From NCBI RefSeq assembly GCF_007828045.1, contig NZ_VITN01000005.1, positions 62,001 to 126,000 of the forward strand: a DNA stretch of 64,000 nucleotides. The letters run 5' to 3'. Both the position numbers and the translations under genes were made by a program. The DNA is from Nitrospirillum amazonense. Its GTDB lineage: Bacteria; Pseudomonadota; Alphaproteobacteria; Azospirillales; Azospirillaceae. The notes beneath the pieces were generated by a model. The model saw nothing but the letters and a program-made list of their open reading frames with translations, had not been told where the DNA came from and made no database searches. Positions within the stretch are counted from its first letter, which is position 1; every line of letters begins with the position of its first letter. Below are positions 39,245-49,036 of this stretch, one piece after another.

Positions 39245-41494
39245 ATGGCGGCGAACGTCTTTGGAAAGTCGTGCCTGAAATCTCGTATTCTGGCGGGTGT
39301 GAGCGTCGCGGCGCTAGGCACATCGCTGTTCGCTTCAATGCCGGCGCGCGCCCTGGACTTCAGCAGCGGCGATCTTCAAGGCAGCTTCAACACCACCCTG
39401 ACCTTCGGCGGCCTGATCCGCGTGCAGGAGCGTGACAAGAATCTGGTGGGCAAGGCCAATGGCGGCAACGCCTCCTCCATCAACCAGGATAACGGCGACC
39501 TGAACTACGGCACCGGCCTGGTGTCGTCCACCGGCCGCATGACCAACGAACTGAAGCTGGACTACGACAACATCGGCTTCTTCAGTCGCGCGACCTTCCT
39601 GTACGACCCGATCAACAACGACGCCAACAGCACCTCGGGTGCGCGCACCGGCGCCTTCACGCTGAGTTCCACCGCCCGTGACCAGACGGCGGCCTACGCC
39701 CGCCTGCTGGACGCCTACGCCTACGGCAACTTCGACCTGGGCGGCGGCACCTCGCTCAGCATGCGTGTGGGCAACCAGGTGCTGAGCTGGGGTGAAAGCA
39801 CCTTCATCCCCAACGGCATCAACGCCATCAACCCGGTCGACGTCTCCGCCCTGCACCAGCCGGGCACGGAGCTGAAGGAAGTCTTCCTGCCGGTGCCGAT
39901 GATCAGCGCCAACCTGGGCCTGACTAACAATCTGAGCGTGGAAGCCTTCTACCAGTTCAAGTGGGAGAAGACGCTGCTGGACCCGGCCGGCACCTATTTC
40001 AGCAGCGATGACTCGCTGTCGCCGGGTGCCCGCTACCTGTCCCTGCCCTTCGGCAACCCGCTGGCCGCCGACAGCCCGCTGCAGCACGCCATCGAGACCA
40101 ACGGCACGGTCAAGAACCCCATCCTGGGCCAGGTCACCCCCATCGCGCCCTTCGGCACCAACGTGCCGCGCCTGAACGACCACAACGGCCGCGACGACGG
40201 CCAGTTCGGCTTCGGTGTCCATTATTCCGTGCCGGAACTGGACGACACCGACTTCGGCATTTTCTTCCTGAAGTACAACAACCGGGTGCCGGACCTGTCG
40301 GTCAAGGTGGGCAGCTTCGGCGACTTCGCGTCCAACCCGGAGACGTTCAGCAATCACAGCGGCTACTTCGCCGACTACGTCAACGACATCAAGATGTATG
40401 GCGTCAGCTTCAGCACCAGTGTTGAAGGCGTCGCCATCCAGGGTGAGTACTCGTACCGCCAGGGCCAGCCCCTGCAGTACGACGCCGTGGACGTCCTGCA
40501 GGCCATGCTGGCCGCGCCCTCGGTCTTCGGCTTCATCCAGACCGGCAGCCAACAGGGGGCCGCCCTGGGCGCCCAGCAGGGTGCCGCCGCCGGCGCCGCG
40601 CAGGGCCTGGCCGCCGCCACCGCCGCCTACCAGACGGCCGTGAACCAGGTGCTGTCGGTCGCCGCCCCGGCGCTGGTCGGCACCAACTTCACCGCGCTGC
40701 CGGCCCCGGTCCAGGCCACCGTCCAGGCCGCCATCGCCGGCGCGGGCGGTCCCGCTTCGCTGGCCGCGGCCCAGGCCGCGGGGCAGGCCCAGGGCTCCGC
40801 CGCCGGCGCCAAGGCCGGCGCCACCGCCGGCGCCACCGCCGGCGCGCAGCAGGCCGCCACCGCCGCCGCCCATATCTTCAACACCAATGCGCTGATCCAG
40901 CGCCTGGGCGGCATCCAGGGCACCACCACAGCGCAGATCGAGCAGAGCGCGTCCCGCCTGTTCGGCACCACCATCCAGGGCTATGGCCGCTACGACATCA
41001 GCCAGGTCCAGATGACCTTCACCAAGGACCTGCCGCCCATGATGGGTGCCAACCAGGTGATCCTGGTGGGCGAAGTCGGCGCCGACATCGTGCACAACAT
41101 GCCGGACGGCGTGCACTTCAGTGGCACAGGCACCAATGTGGGCGGCAATGCCAACTTCCTGGGCCTGGGCGGCATGGAGAGCGTGGCCACCAGCGGCTTC
41201 GGCACCGAGTTCTCATGGGGCTACCGCCTGGTCGCCCGCTTCGACTACCTGAACGCCATCGGCGGCATCAACCTGATGCCCCGCGTGGTCTGGGAACATG
41301 ACGTGCACGGCACCACGCCGCTGCCCGTGGGCACCTTCATCGACGGTCGCAAGGCCGTGTCGGTGGGCCTGACCGCCACCTTCCTGGACAAATGGTCGGC
41401 CGACGTGAACTACACCAACTTCTTCGGCGGTGGTGACTTCAACCTCATCAACGATCGTGACTTCATCAGTTTCAGCGTGAAGTACTCCTTCTAA
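39245..41494 (+). CDS. DUF1302-family outer membrane protein with a large Ala/Gly/Gln insertion
   Basis: A 749-aa protein with a signal peptide (about 1-37, cleaved after ARA) and the beta-strand-rich DUF1302 body. Between about residues 435 and 550 comes a low-complexity stretch of repeated AQQGAAAGAAQGLAAATAA-like segments that interrupts the barrel. AGGGAGGAAAG before the ATG is a strong ribosome binding site. Members of this family are usually encoded with an RND-type exporter and a YCF48-like protein, exactly as here; a role in moving hydrophobic compounds through the outer membrane is an inference. The 238 bp before it show no clear promoter motif. Confidence 0.9.
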   Translation: MAANVFGKSCLKSRILAGVSVAALGTSLFASMPARALDFSSGDLQGSFNTTLTFGGLIRVQERDKNLVGKANGGNASSINQDNGDLNYGTGLVSSTGRMTNELKLDYDNIGFFSRATFLYDPINNDANSTSGARTGAFTLSSTARDQTAAYARLLDAYAYGNFDLGGGTSLSMRVGNQVLSWGESTFIPNGINAINPVDVSALHQPGTELKEVFLPVPMISANLGLTNNLSVEAFYQFKWEKTLLDPAGTYFSSDDSLSPGARYLSLPFGNPLAADSPLQHAIETNGTVKNPILGQVTPIAPFGTNVPRLNDHNGRDDGQFGFGVHYSVPELDDTDFGIFFLKYNNRVPDLSVKVGSFGDFASNPETFSNHSGYFADYVNDIKMYGVSFSTSVEGVAIQGEYSYRQGQPLQYDAVDVLQAMLAAPSVFGFIQTGSQQGAALGAQQGAAAGAAQGLAAATAAYQTAVNQVLSVAAPALVGTNFTALPAPVQATVQAAIAGAGGPASLAAAQAAGQAQGSAAGAKAGATAGATAGAQQAATAAAHIFNTNALIQRLGGIQGTTTAQIEQSASRLFGTTIQGYGRYDISQVQMTFTKDLPPMMGANQVILVGEVGADIVHNMPDGVHFSGTGTNVGGNANFLGLGGMESVATSGFGTEFSWGYRLVARFDYLNAIGGINLMPRVVWEHDVHGTTPLPVGTFIDGRKAVSVGLTATFLDKWSADVNYTNFFGGGDFNLINDRDFISFSVKYSF

Positions 41495-41607
41495 TCCTGC
41501 CACCCCGTCACGGGATCGCTGGATTTCCCCCGGCGGCCCGTGACAGGGTCAGCATCCCTTTCCCGGTTTTATGGGCGCCGGCCGCCGAGAGGCGGTCCGC
41601 GACTTGA

Positions 41608-42678
41608 ATGATGAAATGCCGCCCCCTCGCCGCCCGGCTCGTCGCCGGCGCCCTGTCCCTGGCCCTGGCCTCCAGCCTCGCCCCCAGGGACAACCTAAGA
41701 GCGAGGGAGATGGCGGCCGGCGACAGCCCCTCATCATCCGACATCCCCTCGTCATCCGACATCAAGGTCACCGCGCCCATCGCCGGGAAGACCCCGGCCG
41801 CCAACGCTCCCATCCCGGCGCTGCTGGCCCCTCTTGCCCCGCGTTCCCTGATCCTAGCCGGCACGCTGGCGGGTACGCGCCTGGTGGCGGTGGGGGAACG
41901 CGGGCATATCCTGCTGTCCGACGACAATGGCCACAGCTGGCGCCAAGTGCCCGCCCCCGCCAACGCCACCCTGACCGGTGTGCGCTTCATCGACGCCAAG
42001 CAGGGCTGGGCCGTGGGCCATGACGCCACCATCCTGCACACCACCGATGGCGGTGAAAGCTGGACCCTGCAGAACTTCGCGCCCGATTGGGAACAGCCCC
42101 TGATGGATGTGCTGTTCGACGACGCCGACCACGGCATCGCGGTGGGCGCCTACGGCCTGTTCCTGGAAACCGCCGACGGCGGCAAGACCTGGACCAAGCG
42201 CCGCATCACCGACGACGACCTGCACCTGAACGCCATCTTCGCCACCGGCGGCGACACCCGCATGGTGGTGGGGGAGGCCGGCGGCGTCTACACCAGCCCG
42301 GACAAGGGCCGCACCTGGACCAAGCGCGCCCTGCCCTATGAGGGCTCGCTGTTCAGCGGCGTGGCGGTGGACGACAGGGCCGTGGTGGTCTTCGGCCTGC
42401 AGGGCCACGCCTTCCGCTCCACCGATGGCGGCCAGAATTGGCAGACCATAGACACCGGCACCAAGGCCGGCCTGATGGGCGGTGTCGCCACCCCCGATGG
42501 CCATGTCGTCCTGGTGGGCGCGCTGGGCACCGTGCTGAGCAGCAGCGATGGCGGCGCCAGCTTCAAGCTGACCTACCGCCCCGACCGCCTGGCCCTGGCC
42601 GATGCGGTCCGCGGCGCCGACGGCACCTTGGTCCTGTTGGGCGATGAGGGCCCCAAGCTGGTGGGCGCGCTGCCCTGA
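41608..42678 (+). CDS. YCF48/Hcf136-like beta-propeller protein
   Basis: A 356-aa protein with an N-terminal signal-like helix, then a low-complexity linker containing a direct repeat (SSSDIPSSSDI) and six or seven BNR-type propeller blades marked by S-x-DGG-x-SW or T-x-DGGKTW motifs (HTTDGGESWTL, ETADGGKTWTK, RSTDGGQNWQT, SSSDGGASFKL). In photosynthetic organisms Hcf136 assists photosystem II; bacterial relatives next to RND exporters have no proven role. It lies between the DUF1302 and RND genes, probably in one operon. Confidence 0.88.
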   Translation: MMKCRPLAARLVAGALSLALASSLAPRDNLRAREMAAGDSPSSSDIPSSSDIKVTAPIAGKTPAANAPIPALLAPLAPRSLILAGTLAGTRLVAVGERGHILLSDDNGHSWRQVPAPANATLTGVRFIDAKQGWAVGHDATILHTTDGGESWTLQNFAPDWEQPLMDVLFDDADHGIAVGAYGLFLETADGGKTWTKRRITDDDLHLNAIFATGGDTRMVVGEAGGVYTSPDKGRTWTKRALPYEGSLFSGVAVDDRAVVVFGLQGHAFRSTDGGQNWQTIDTGTKAGLMGGVATPDGHVVLVGALGTVLSSSDGGASFKLTYRPDRLALADAVRGADGTLVLLGDEGPKLVGALP

Positions 42679-42736
42679 CCGCCAGCGCCGCCCCTGACCG
42701 CCTTTTCCCGGTTCCCCCGTTTCCCCCGAGTGCCCG

Positions 42737-45115
42737 ATGACGTCCCTGCCCCGCTTCCTCGACGCCCTGATCTTCCGCCACCGGCAGGTGGTGCTGGTGC
42801 TGTTCGCGCTGGCCACGGCCTTCTTCGCCTGGCAGGCCAGCCACCTGGCGGTGGACACGGCCTATGAGAAGCAGCTGCCGCAAGAACACCCCTATATGAA
42901 GACCTTCCTGCAGTATCAGAAGGAATTCGGCGGGGCCAACCGGGTCGTGGTGGCGCTGAGCGTGAAGAAGGGCGACATCTACACGCCGGAATTCTTCACC
43001 AAGCTGAAGCAGGTGACGGACGAGGTGTTCTTCATCCCCGGCGTGGACCGGGCCAGCGTCACCTCCCTGTTCACCCCCAACGTCCGCTTCATCGAGATCG
43101 TTGAGGACGGGTTCAGCGGCGGCAACGTCATCCCGGCGGAGTTCAAGGCCACACCGGACTGGCTGAACGTGGTGCGCGGCAACGTGCTGAAGTCCGGCCA
43201 GGTGGGCCGCCTGGTGGCGGAGGATTTCACCGCGGCCTTGGTCAGCATTCAGCTGCTGGACCGCGACCCCAGCACCGGCGCCAAGTTGAACTACATGGAC
43301 GTGGCCAAGAAGCTGGAGGCCATCCGGGGCAAGTACGCCGACGATGCCGTGGACATTCACATCATCGGCTTCGCCAAGGCCATGGGCGACGTGGCCGACG
43401 GCACGGTGGGCGTCATCGGCTTCTTCGGCCTCGCCTTCGTCATCACCGCCGTCCTGGTCTATGTCTATGGCCGGTCGTTCCGTATGACCGCCGTGCTGCT
43501 GGCCCTATCGGTCGTCACCGTCATCTGGCAGCTGGGCCTCCTGGTGCTGATGGGCCTGGCCATGGACCCCATGTCCATCCTGGTGCCCTTCCTGGTGTTC
43601 GCCATCGCCATCAGCCATGGCGTGCAGAACGTGGGCACCATCACGCAGGAGATCGGCAAGGGGGCGGACGCCTTCTCCGCCGCCCGCATCAGTTTTCAGC
43701 GCCTGCTGGTGCCCGGCGCCAGCGCCCTGGTGGCCGACGCCATCGCCTTCCTGACCATCCGCATCGTCAAGATCCAGATGATCCAGGAACTGGCGCTGTC
43801 GGCCTCGGTCGGCATGGTCATCATCGTCATCACCCACCTGATGATCCTGCCGGTGGCCCTGTCCTTCCTATCCTTGGGCGACAGCTACCGCCGCCGCGTT
43901 TCCGGCCAGGTGGACCGCTTTGACGCGGTGTGGAAGGTCTTCACCGTCTTCGCCCGGCCCAAGGGCGCCATCCCGGCCCTGATGATCGGCCTGGCCGTCT
44001 TCGCCTGGGCGCATCATGAATCGGGCCGGCGCGTCATTGGCGACGCCGAGGCCGGCGTGCCCGAGCTGTGGCCGGACAGCCGCTACAACAAGGATGCCGA
44101 TTTCATCGCCGCCCATTTCGCCATCGGCGTGGACATCATCCAGGTCATCGCCGAGGCGCCGGCCAACGGCTGCATCGACTACAATGTCGCGTCCCAGGTG
44201 GACGACTTCGCCTGGCAGATGCGCAATGTGGACGGCGTGCAGTCCACGCTGTCGCTGCCCCAGGTGATGAAGACCGTCAACATGGGCTGGAACGAGGGCA
44301 ACCTGAACTGGCGCGTCCTGCCCCGCAACAGCCAGGTGCTGGTACGCGCCGTCTCGCCCGTCGAGACCTCAACCGGCCTGTTGAATGCCGACTGTTCCGT
44401 CATGCCCATCATGATCTTCACCAAGGACCACAGGGCAGAGACCATCGACCGCGTGGTCAAGGCGGTGGAGACCTACAACAAGGTCCACGGCACCGACGCC
44501 AAAGATAAGGGCGCCATCCGCTTCCGCCTGGCCACCGGCAACGTCGGCGTCATGGCCGCCACCAACCAGGCGGTGACGGCGGCCGAGACCCCCATGCTGC
44601 TGTGGGTCTACGGCACCGTGCTGGTGTTCTGCGCCCTTACCTTCCGCTCCGTCGTCGGCACCATCGCCACCGTGTTGCCGCTGATCGTGGTCTCGGTGCT
44701 GTGCGACGCGCTGATGGCCGAGCTCAAGATCGGCCTGAAGACGAGCACCCTGCCGGTCACCGCCTTGGGCGTGGGCATCGGCGTGGACTACGGCCTCTAT
44801 ATCTTCAACCGCCTGCAATCCTATCTGAAGCACGGCCTGGGCTTCGCCGAAGCCTACTACAAGACCCTGCAGGAAACCGGCAGCTCCATCCTCTTCACCG
44901 CGCTGACCCTGGCGGTGGGTGTCGCCACCTGGTCCTTCTCCGCCCTGAAGTTCCAGGCCAACATGGGCGAGCTGCTGACCTTCGTCTTCATCGCCAACAT
45001 GTTGGGCGCCATCATCCTGCTGCCCGCCATCGCCGCCACGCTCTATCGCCTGTTCCCCCGCCTGTTTGAGAGCGAGGTCAAGCGGGCGCAGAAGCGGACC
45101 TTCGCGGCTCACTAG
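42737..45115 (+). CDS. RND-superfamily (MMPL-type) exporter
   Basis: A 792-aa protein with 12 membrane helices in two halves (first helix about 18-35, then clusters at 220-390 and 620-785) and two large periplasmic loops. The pattern GLAMDPMSILVPFLVFAIAISHGVQN and the second-half ALGVGIGVDYGLYIF match the proton-relay helix pairs of MMPL/HpnN-like RND proteins. No periplasmic adaptor is nearby, so it is unlike drug-efflux RND pumps. The upstream DUF1302 and YCF48-like genes are its usual companions. Confidence 0.9.
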   Translation: MTSLPRFLDALIFRHRQVVLVLFALATAFFAWQASHLAVDTAYEKQLPQEHPYMKTFLQYQKEFGGANRVVVALSVKKGDIYTPEFFTKLKQVTDEVFFIPGVDRASVTSLFTPNVRFIEIVEDGFSGGNVIPAEFKATPDWLNVVRGNVLKSGQVGRLVAEDFTAALVSIQLLDRDPSTGAKLNYMDVAKKLEAIRGKYADDAVDIHIIGFAKAMGDVADGTVGVIGFFGLAFVITAVLVYVYGRSFRMTAVLLALSVVTVIWQLGLLVLMGLAMDPMSILVPFLVFAIAISHGVQNVGTITQEIGKGADAFSAARISFQRLLVPGASALVADAIAFLTIRIVKIQMIQELALSASVGMVIIVITHLMILPVALSFLSLGDSYRRRVSGQVDRFDAVWKVFTVFARPKGAIPALMIGLAVFAWAHHESGRRVIGDAEAGVPELWPDSRYNKDADFIAAHFAIGVDIIQVIAEAPANGCIDYNVASQVDDFAWQMRNVDGVQSTLSLPQVMKTVNMGWNEGNLNWRVLPRNSQVLVRAVSPVETSTGLLNADCSVMPIMIFTKDHRAETIDRVVKAVETYNKVHGTDAKDKGAIRFRLATGNVGVMAATNQAVTAAETPMLLWVYGTVLVFCALTFRSVVGTIATVLPLIVVSVLCDALMAELKIGLKTSTLPVTALGVGIGVDYGLYIFNRLQSYLKHGLGFAEAYYKTLQETGSSILFTALTLAVGVATWSFSALKFQANMGELLTFVFIANMLGAIILLPAIAATLYRLFPRLFESEVKRAQKRTFAAH

Positions 45116-45212
45116 TTCGGTTGCCTCAAGCGCCGGCGGAGCGTCCGGCCGCTTGGCCATCCTCGTTCCGCTCACTCCGGGGCCTGCCGTCACAGGTCTG
45201 GAAGAATAAAAG

Positions 45213-45250
45213 ACCCCCGTCCGGTCCGTCCGGCGGGGGTTTTTCTTTTC
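45213..45250. terminator. Bidirectional terminator between the RND gene and the SnoaL-like gene
   Basis: ACCCCCG and CGGGGGT arms with an inner CCGG/CCGG stem; TTTTTCTTTT follows on the plus strand and a T-rich run on the minus strand. Both flanking genes converge on it. Confidence 0.85.
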
Positions 45251-45258
45251 AGGTCGGG

Positions 45259-45768
45259 CTATTGCGCCTTGGGCTGCGCCGCTTCCCATTCCGGATCCAC
45301 GGTGCCGCCATCGAAGATGAAGCGCCAGGGGGCGTCCTTGGTGGCGCGGCGCCATACGGTGACGTAGCGGACGGGCGGACGCTCCACCACCGTGCCGTCG
45401 GGCTTTTTGAGGCGGGAGCGTGCCCTGCCCCAGCTGTAGCCCAGCGTGCCGTCGGCCGAGACCGAGGCATCCTCCGGCGCCCATTCCAGCTCCAGCCCCG
45501 CCGGGAACAGGGTGGCCAGTGCCGCCCGGTCCACCTTGGCCTGCGGACGGTTCAGCAGGGTGACCTCATCTGCGGCAAAGGCCTGGAAGGCGGCCCCCAC
45601 GCCCACCTCCTGCGCCTTGGCGGCGAAGGCGCGGTCGGTGTCCAGGATGGCCTGGGCGGGGTTACCGGCGGCGGGGTTGCTGGGGCTGGGGAGCGGGCCG
45701 GCGCCCACCAGAAAGGGTGCCGCCAGGACGCAGGCGGCCAAGCCCAAGGGGAACCGCAAACGGGACAT
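45259..45768 (-). CDS. Secreted SnoaL/DUF4440-like (NTF2-fold) protein
   Basis: A 169-aa protein with a signal peptide (about 1-23, ending near VGAG) and a domain of about 125 residues of the DUF4440 type: ILDTDRAFAAKAQEVGVGAAFQAF, then the strands SADGTLGYSWGRARSRLKK, VRYVTVWRRATKDAPWRFIFDGG. Such domains often bind small molecules or have lost activity; no catalytic residue can be named. It stands alone, after the divergent GDSL gene's 3' end. Confidence 0.82.
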   Translation of the reverse strand: MSRLRFPLGLAACVLAAPFLVGAGPLPSPSNPAAGNPAQAILDTDRAFAAKAQEVGVGAAFQAFAADEVTLLNRPQAKVDRAALATLFPAGLELEWAPEDASVSADGTLGYSWGRARSRLKKPDGTVVERPPVRYVTVWRRATKDAPWRFIFDGGTVDPEWEAAQPKAQ

Positions 45769-45875
45769 GATCTTATCCTCCCTCGCGTCGTTGTTCTCGG
45801 CCGCCAGGGTAGCAACAAAAGGGGCGCGGGAATATCCTGCGCCCCCCAGTCAACCTTGCACTGTTGCTTATGGCC

Positions 45876-47723
45876 TTAGAAGCCGATGCGGATGTGGCCC
45901 ATGACGGCGTGGTCCGTGCGGTCGCCGTTGTCGAACGTCCCCTGGTAGGAAACGGCGACGTTGAAGCCGTTGGCCTGGATGGCGATGCCGCCGCCACCAT
46001 AGTAGGAGGTGCGCTTGCCGGCACCCGCGTCCGTCTCCGCCACCTGGCCGCCCGGCAGGGTGGCCTGGAAGACGCGGCCGGAGTTCAGAAACTCATGCTG
46101 CACGCCGGCCTGGATCTGCGGCGCAACCACCACGTCCCCCATGACGAAGGGGATGGCCAGCTGGCCGCCCGCCTGGGCGCGGAAGCTTTCCGCGTCGAAG
46201 TCCGGCACGCTCAGCGCCAGGGCGCCCGCGTCCTTTTCCGTGTAGCTGTGAATGCTGGCGCGGGTGTAGCGCAGGCCCGCCGTGGGGCCCAGGGCCACAT
46301 TGCCCAGCGTCACATTGTAGCCGCCGGACAGGCTGGCGCCATAGGTGCTGCCGTTGGGCGTGGCGTTGCCCCAGGGCTGCGGCGCGAAGCCGGTCTGGCG
46401 CTGCATCTGGGTGAACTCGTCATAGCCGTAGCTGATCATGCCGTCAGCGTAGAAGGCGCCCATGTTGGCAGTGGCGTAGGCCATCAGATTGTAGGCGTGC
46501 AGCTCATCCTTGCCGAAATTGTTCTGGAAGCGCATGCGGTTGTCGCCATAGCCCAACGCGATGCCGGTGGAGACGACGTCCGTCACCCGGTAGTCCACAC
46601 CCAGGGCGCCGGTGTAGCTGTCGTAGTTGTAGCCCATCTGGCCTGCGATGGCGTCGCGATCACCGGTGCCGTAGTTGCCATAGAGGAAGATGCCGACGCG
46701 GCCGTCGCGGCCGGTGGCGGTGCCGGTCCCCATGCCGCCGCCCACGCCGGCGACAGCGGTGCCGGAACGGATGCCGTTCAGGCGGGCGCGGACGGCGCCG
46801 GTCATGCCGTCATCGGCGATGAAGTTCAGCTGCGTGGCCGCCACCGCCGCCTGCGGCGCCTGCAGCACGGTGGTCAGGGTGCCCGCCACATATTCCGCCA
46901 CCAGGGTGTGGCCTGTGGTGGTGGGATGCACGTCGTCCCAGAACAGCATGGTGTTGATGTTGGCGGGGGTGCAGTAGCCCGTGGCCTTGCCGCCCAGCAG
47001 GCAGGAATGGGTGGCGTCGGTGATGCCGTAGGCCGACGGGTTGGCCTGGATCATGCTGAAGATGGTGTTCACGTCCACCAGGATGACCCGGGCGCCACTG
47101 GTGCCGTTCAGGCTTTTGGTCAGGGCCAGCACGTCGGCGTTGTGGATGGCCGTCAGCTGGTTGGCCTGCAGCGAGGCGTCCGCCCCTTCGGCCGAGATGG
47201 ACGGAGTATTGCCCAGGTTGGGAAGGTTGAAGATCAGGAAGTTGCGGGCGCCGGCGGCGATCAGCTTGTTGGCGCCGGTGCCGATGTTGCCCACCACCGT
47301 GGCCGCCTCCGTCGCCGCGTCCACCGAGGAACCGCTGGTGGCGTACTGGAAGTAGTCGTTGGCGCCGATCCACAAGGAATACAACTGGCTGCTGGTGATG
47401 GTAGGCTTGGCCGCCAGGAAGGCGTTGATCTGGTTCAGGAAGTCGATGGGCCGTTCCGCCGTGGAGCGGGCGCCGCCATAGGCGTAGCTCTTGAACGGCA
47501 CGCCACCGATCAGCGCGCCCACCTTCTCATCCCACAGCGGGCCGTTGGAGAAGCGGCCGTTGTAATAGGGCGGCGGCGGCGCCAGGCCCAGGGGCACCAG
47601 ATTGCCCGGGTCGCTGAGGCTGTCACCGAAGACGATACCGGCGGAATATTGCTGCGCGTGCGCGGTGAAACCGACGAAAGACGCCATCAGCGCCACCGCC
47701 ATGGCGGTGGTCGTGCGTAACAT
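45876..47723 (-). CDS. GDSL-family autotransporter esterase (EstA-like)
   Basis: A 615-aa protein. The signal peptide ends at about residue 23 (AHA); the GDSL block has the nucleophile S35 in FGDSLSDPGN, with the SGNH residues GANDYF and the DDVHPT Asp-His pair near residue 268. From about 330 to 615 runs a beta-barrel translocator domain ending in RIGF, the aromatic terminus of outer membrane proteins. It probably stays surface-bound and hydrolyses esters or lipids. It has no operon partner; the spacer after its start (47724-47941) contains the hairpin below. Confidence 0.93.
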   Translation of the reverse strand: MLRTTTAMAVALMASFVGFTAHAQQYSAGIVFGDSLSDPGNLVPLGLAPPPPYYNGRFSNGPLWDEKVGALIGGVPFKSYAYGGARSTAERPIDFLNQINAFLAAKPTITSSQLYSLWIGANDYFQYATSGSSVDAATEAATVVGNIGTGANKLIAAGARNFLIFNLPNLGNTPSISAEGADASLQANQLTAIHNADVLALTKSLNGTSGARVILVDVNTIFSMIQANPSAYGITDATHSCLLGGKATGYCTPANINTMLFWDDVHPTTTGHTLVAEYVAGTLTTVLQAPQAAVAATQLNFIADDGMTGAVRARLNGIRSGTAVAGVGGGMGTGTATGRDGRVGIFLYGNYGTGDRDAIAGQMGYNYDSYTGALGVDYRVTDVVSTGIALGYGDNRMRFQNNFGKDELHAYNLMAYATANMGAFYADGMISYGYDEFTQMQRQTGFAPQPWGNATPNGSTYGASLSGGYNVTLGNVALGPTAGLRYTRASIHSYTEKDAGALALSVPDFDAESFRAQAGGQLAIPFVMGDVVVAPQIQAGVQHEFLNSGRVFQATLPGGQVAETDAGAGKRTSYYGGGGIAIQANGFNVAVSYQGTFDNGDRTDHAVMGHIRIGF

Positions 47724-47905
47724 CCGGCTGGTTATGGGCTCCCTCTATCCCTTCACGGCGGGCCGTTCAGGCGGCCTGCTCGTTCTTGACGCGAGGGCAG
47801 AGTCCCATGAAAGCATCCCCCGGCGTCAAGGGCCCAAAAGTCACAAGGCCGCGAATATCACCGGTTGTGTCGTGGCGGCAGCAGTTGGGGGATCGCAACG
47901 ATCCG

Positions 47906-47932
47906 GCCCCACCTTGGGGGCGGGGCCGGAAC
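47906..47932 (-). terminator. Possible hairpin terminator downstream of the cytochrome c gene
   Basis: CCGGCCCC and GGGGCCGG arms surround ACCTTGGGGGC. The T-tract expected on the minus strand is absent, so factor-independent termination is doubtful. Confidence 0.35.
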
Positions 47933-47941
47933 CGGAAACGC

Positions 47942-48316
47942 TTACTTCAAGCCGGACAGATAGGCGATGACGTCGGCCCGGTCCTGGGCGGAGGGAAGGC
48001 CGGGGAACGCCATGCGGGTGCCGGGCACCAGGGCCGCCGGCTTGGTCAGGTAGACATCCAGCGTGGCGGCGTCCCAGGTCTTGTTGGCAGCCTTCATCGC
48101 CGGGGAATAATTGAAACCGTCCTCGCTGGCCGACTTGCGGCCGACCACACCCCACAGGTTGGGGCCCAGCTTGTCGGCGCCATCCTTCTCGGCGCTGTGG
48201 CAGGCCTTGCAGCGCTGGAACACCTTTTCCCCCTTCACGGGGTCGCCGGCCGTCTGAGCGGCGGCGGTGCCAGCGACGGCGATGGCCAGGACGGTGATGG
48301 CGGCGGCAATCTTCAT
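47942..48316 (-). CDS. Class I c-type cytochrome
   Basis: A 124-aa protein. The signal peptide ends near residue 20 (TAAA), and C36-K-A-C39-H40 is the heme-binding motif; the sixth ligand is the Met in PGTRMAFPGL near residue 101. The form KLGPNLWGVVGRK and length suit the small soluble cytochromes c2/c552 that shuttle electrons in the periplasm. It could carry electrons from the bc1 complex encoded at 60055-62767 to an oxidase. It is a single-gene transcript. Confidence 0.94.
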   Translation of the reverse strand: MKIAAAITVLAIAVAGTAAAQTAGDPVKGEKVFQRCKACHSAEKDGADKLGPNLWGVVGRKSASEDGFNYSPAMKAANKTWDAATLDVYLTKPAALVPGTRMAFPGLPSAQDRADVIAYLSGLK

Positions 48317-48514
48317 GAAACGACCCCTATTGTTCTTCGTGTGACCCTATTTGCCGAGACCATGCGGGGCCTGGGCTGAAGTGGCGCGACGGTAGGGGGC
48401 GGCGGATGACGCTGTCAATCGGACGGACTGTCCCGATCCGTAAAAAGGCGGGCCAAATTAGAGGGATGACACAGCCGGGGGAGGACGGCGGCGCACCGTC
48501 CTCCCCCGCAGGCT

Positions 48515-49036
48515 TCAGTCGCCCACATCCAGGGTGGGCTGGCCGCGCAGGCCGCCGCCGTTGAAGCGCCCCATATGGTCGGCGGCGCGCTGGGCCGCCT
48601 GGGCGCCGCGTTGCACCAGGTTGGTCTTGGCGGGCTGGGCCTGGGGCACCGCATAGACCCGCACGGGGCGGTTGGGCCGCAGCACCCACAGCACCGCGAG
48701 GGCCGCGACCGCGCCCACCGCCGCCGGCAGCAGGGAGACTGCGGCGGCCACCAGCCCGGAAACCACGGTCAGGTCGAACAGCATCCCGGGACGGGCGGGT
48801 GTGACCACATGGGCCAGCAGCACGCCCACGCCGATGACCAGGACCCAGACACCCCACTGGCGGGGGGCGGCCACCGACAGCAGGAAACCGGCGATGGCCA
48901 GCATGACCAGGGTGCCGTCCAGACTGGCGGAGGTCAGGTCCCACAGGCCGGCGGCGGCACCGAAGCCCGCGGCCGTCAGGGGCAGAAAGACAGTCTTGAG
49001 CAACATGGCGGCACGCTGATCCCGAAGGGGAAACAT
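48515..49036 (-). CDS. Predicted membrane protein, unknown function
   Basis: About 173 aa if the ATG at 49036 is used, where GGGGG lies 10 nt upstream; ATGs at 49060 and 49006 are alternatives. Four hydrophobic segments (FLPLTAAGFGAAAGLW, LVMLAIAGFLLSVAA, VWVLVIGVGVLLAHVV, AAAVSLLPAAVGAVAALAVL) precede a basic cytoplasmic tail. I do not recognise the family. The gap to the cytochrome gene (48317-48514) shows no feature I can name. Confidence 0.65.
   Translation of the reverse strand: MFPLRDQRAAMLLKTVFLPLTAAGFGAAAGLWDLTSASLDGTLVMLAIAGFLLSVAAPRQWGVWVLVIGVGVLLAHVVTPARPGMLFDLTVVSGLVAAAVSLLPAAVGAVAALAVLWVLRPNRPVRVYAVPQAQPAKTNLVQRGAQAAQRAADHMGRFNGGGLRGQPTLDVGD

Noticed and set aside
45121-47720. 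Long plus-strand frames opposite the SnoaL-like and GDSL genes
   Set aside because: They are shadows of clear minus-strand genes with signal peptides and catalytic motifs.
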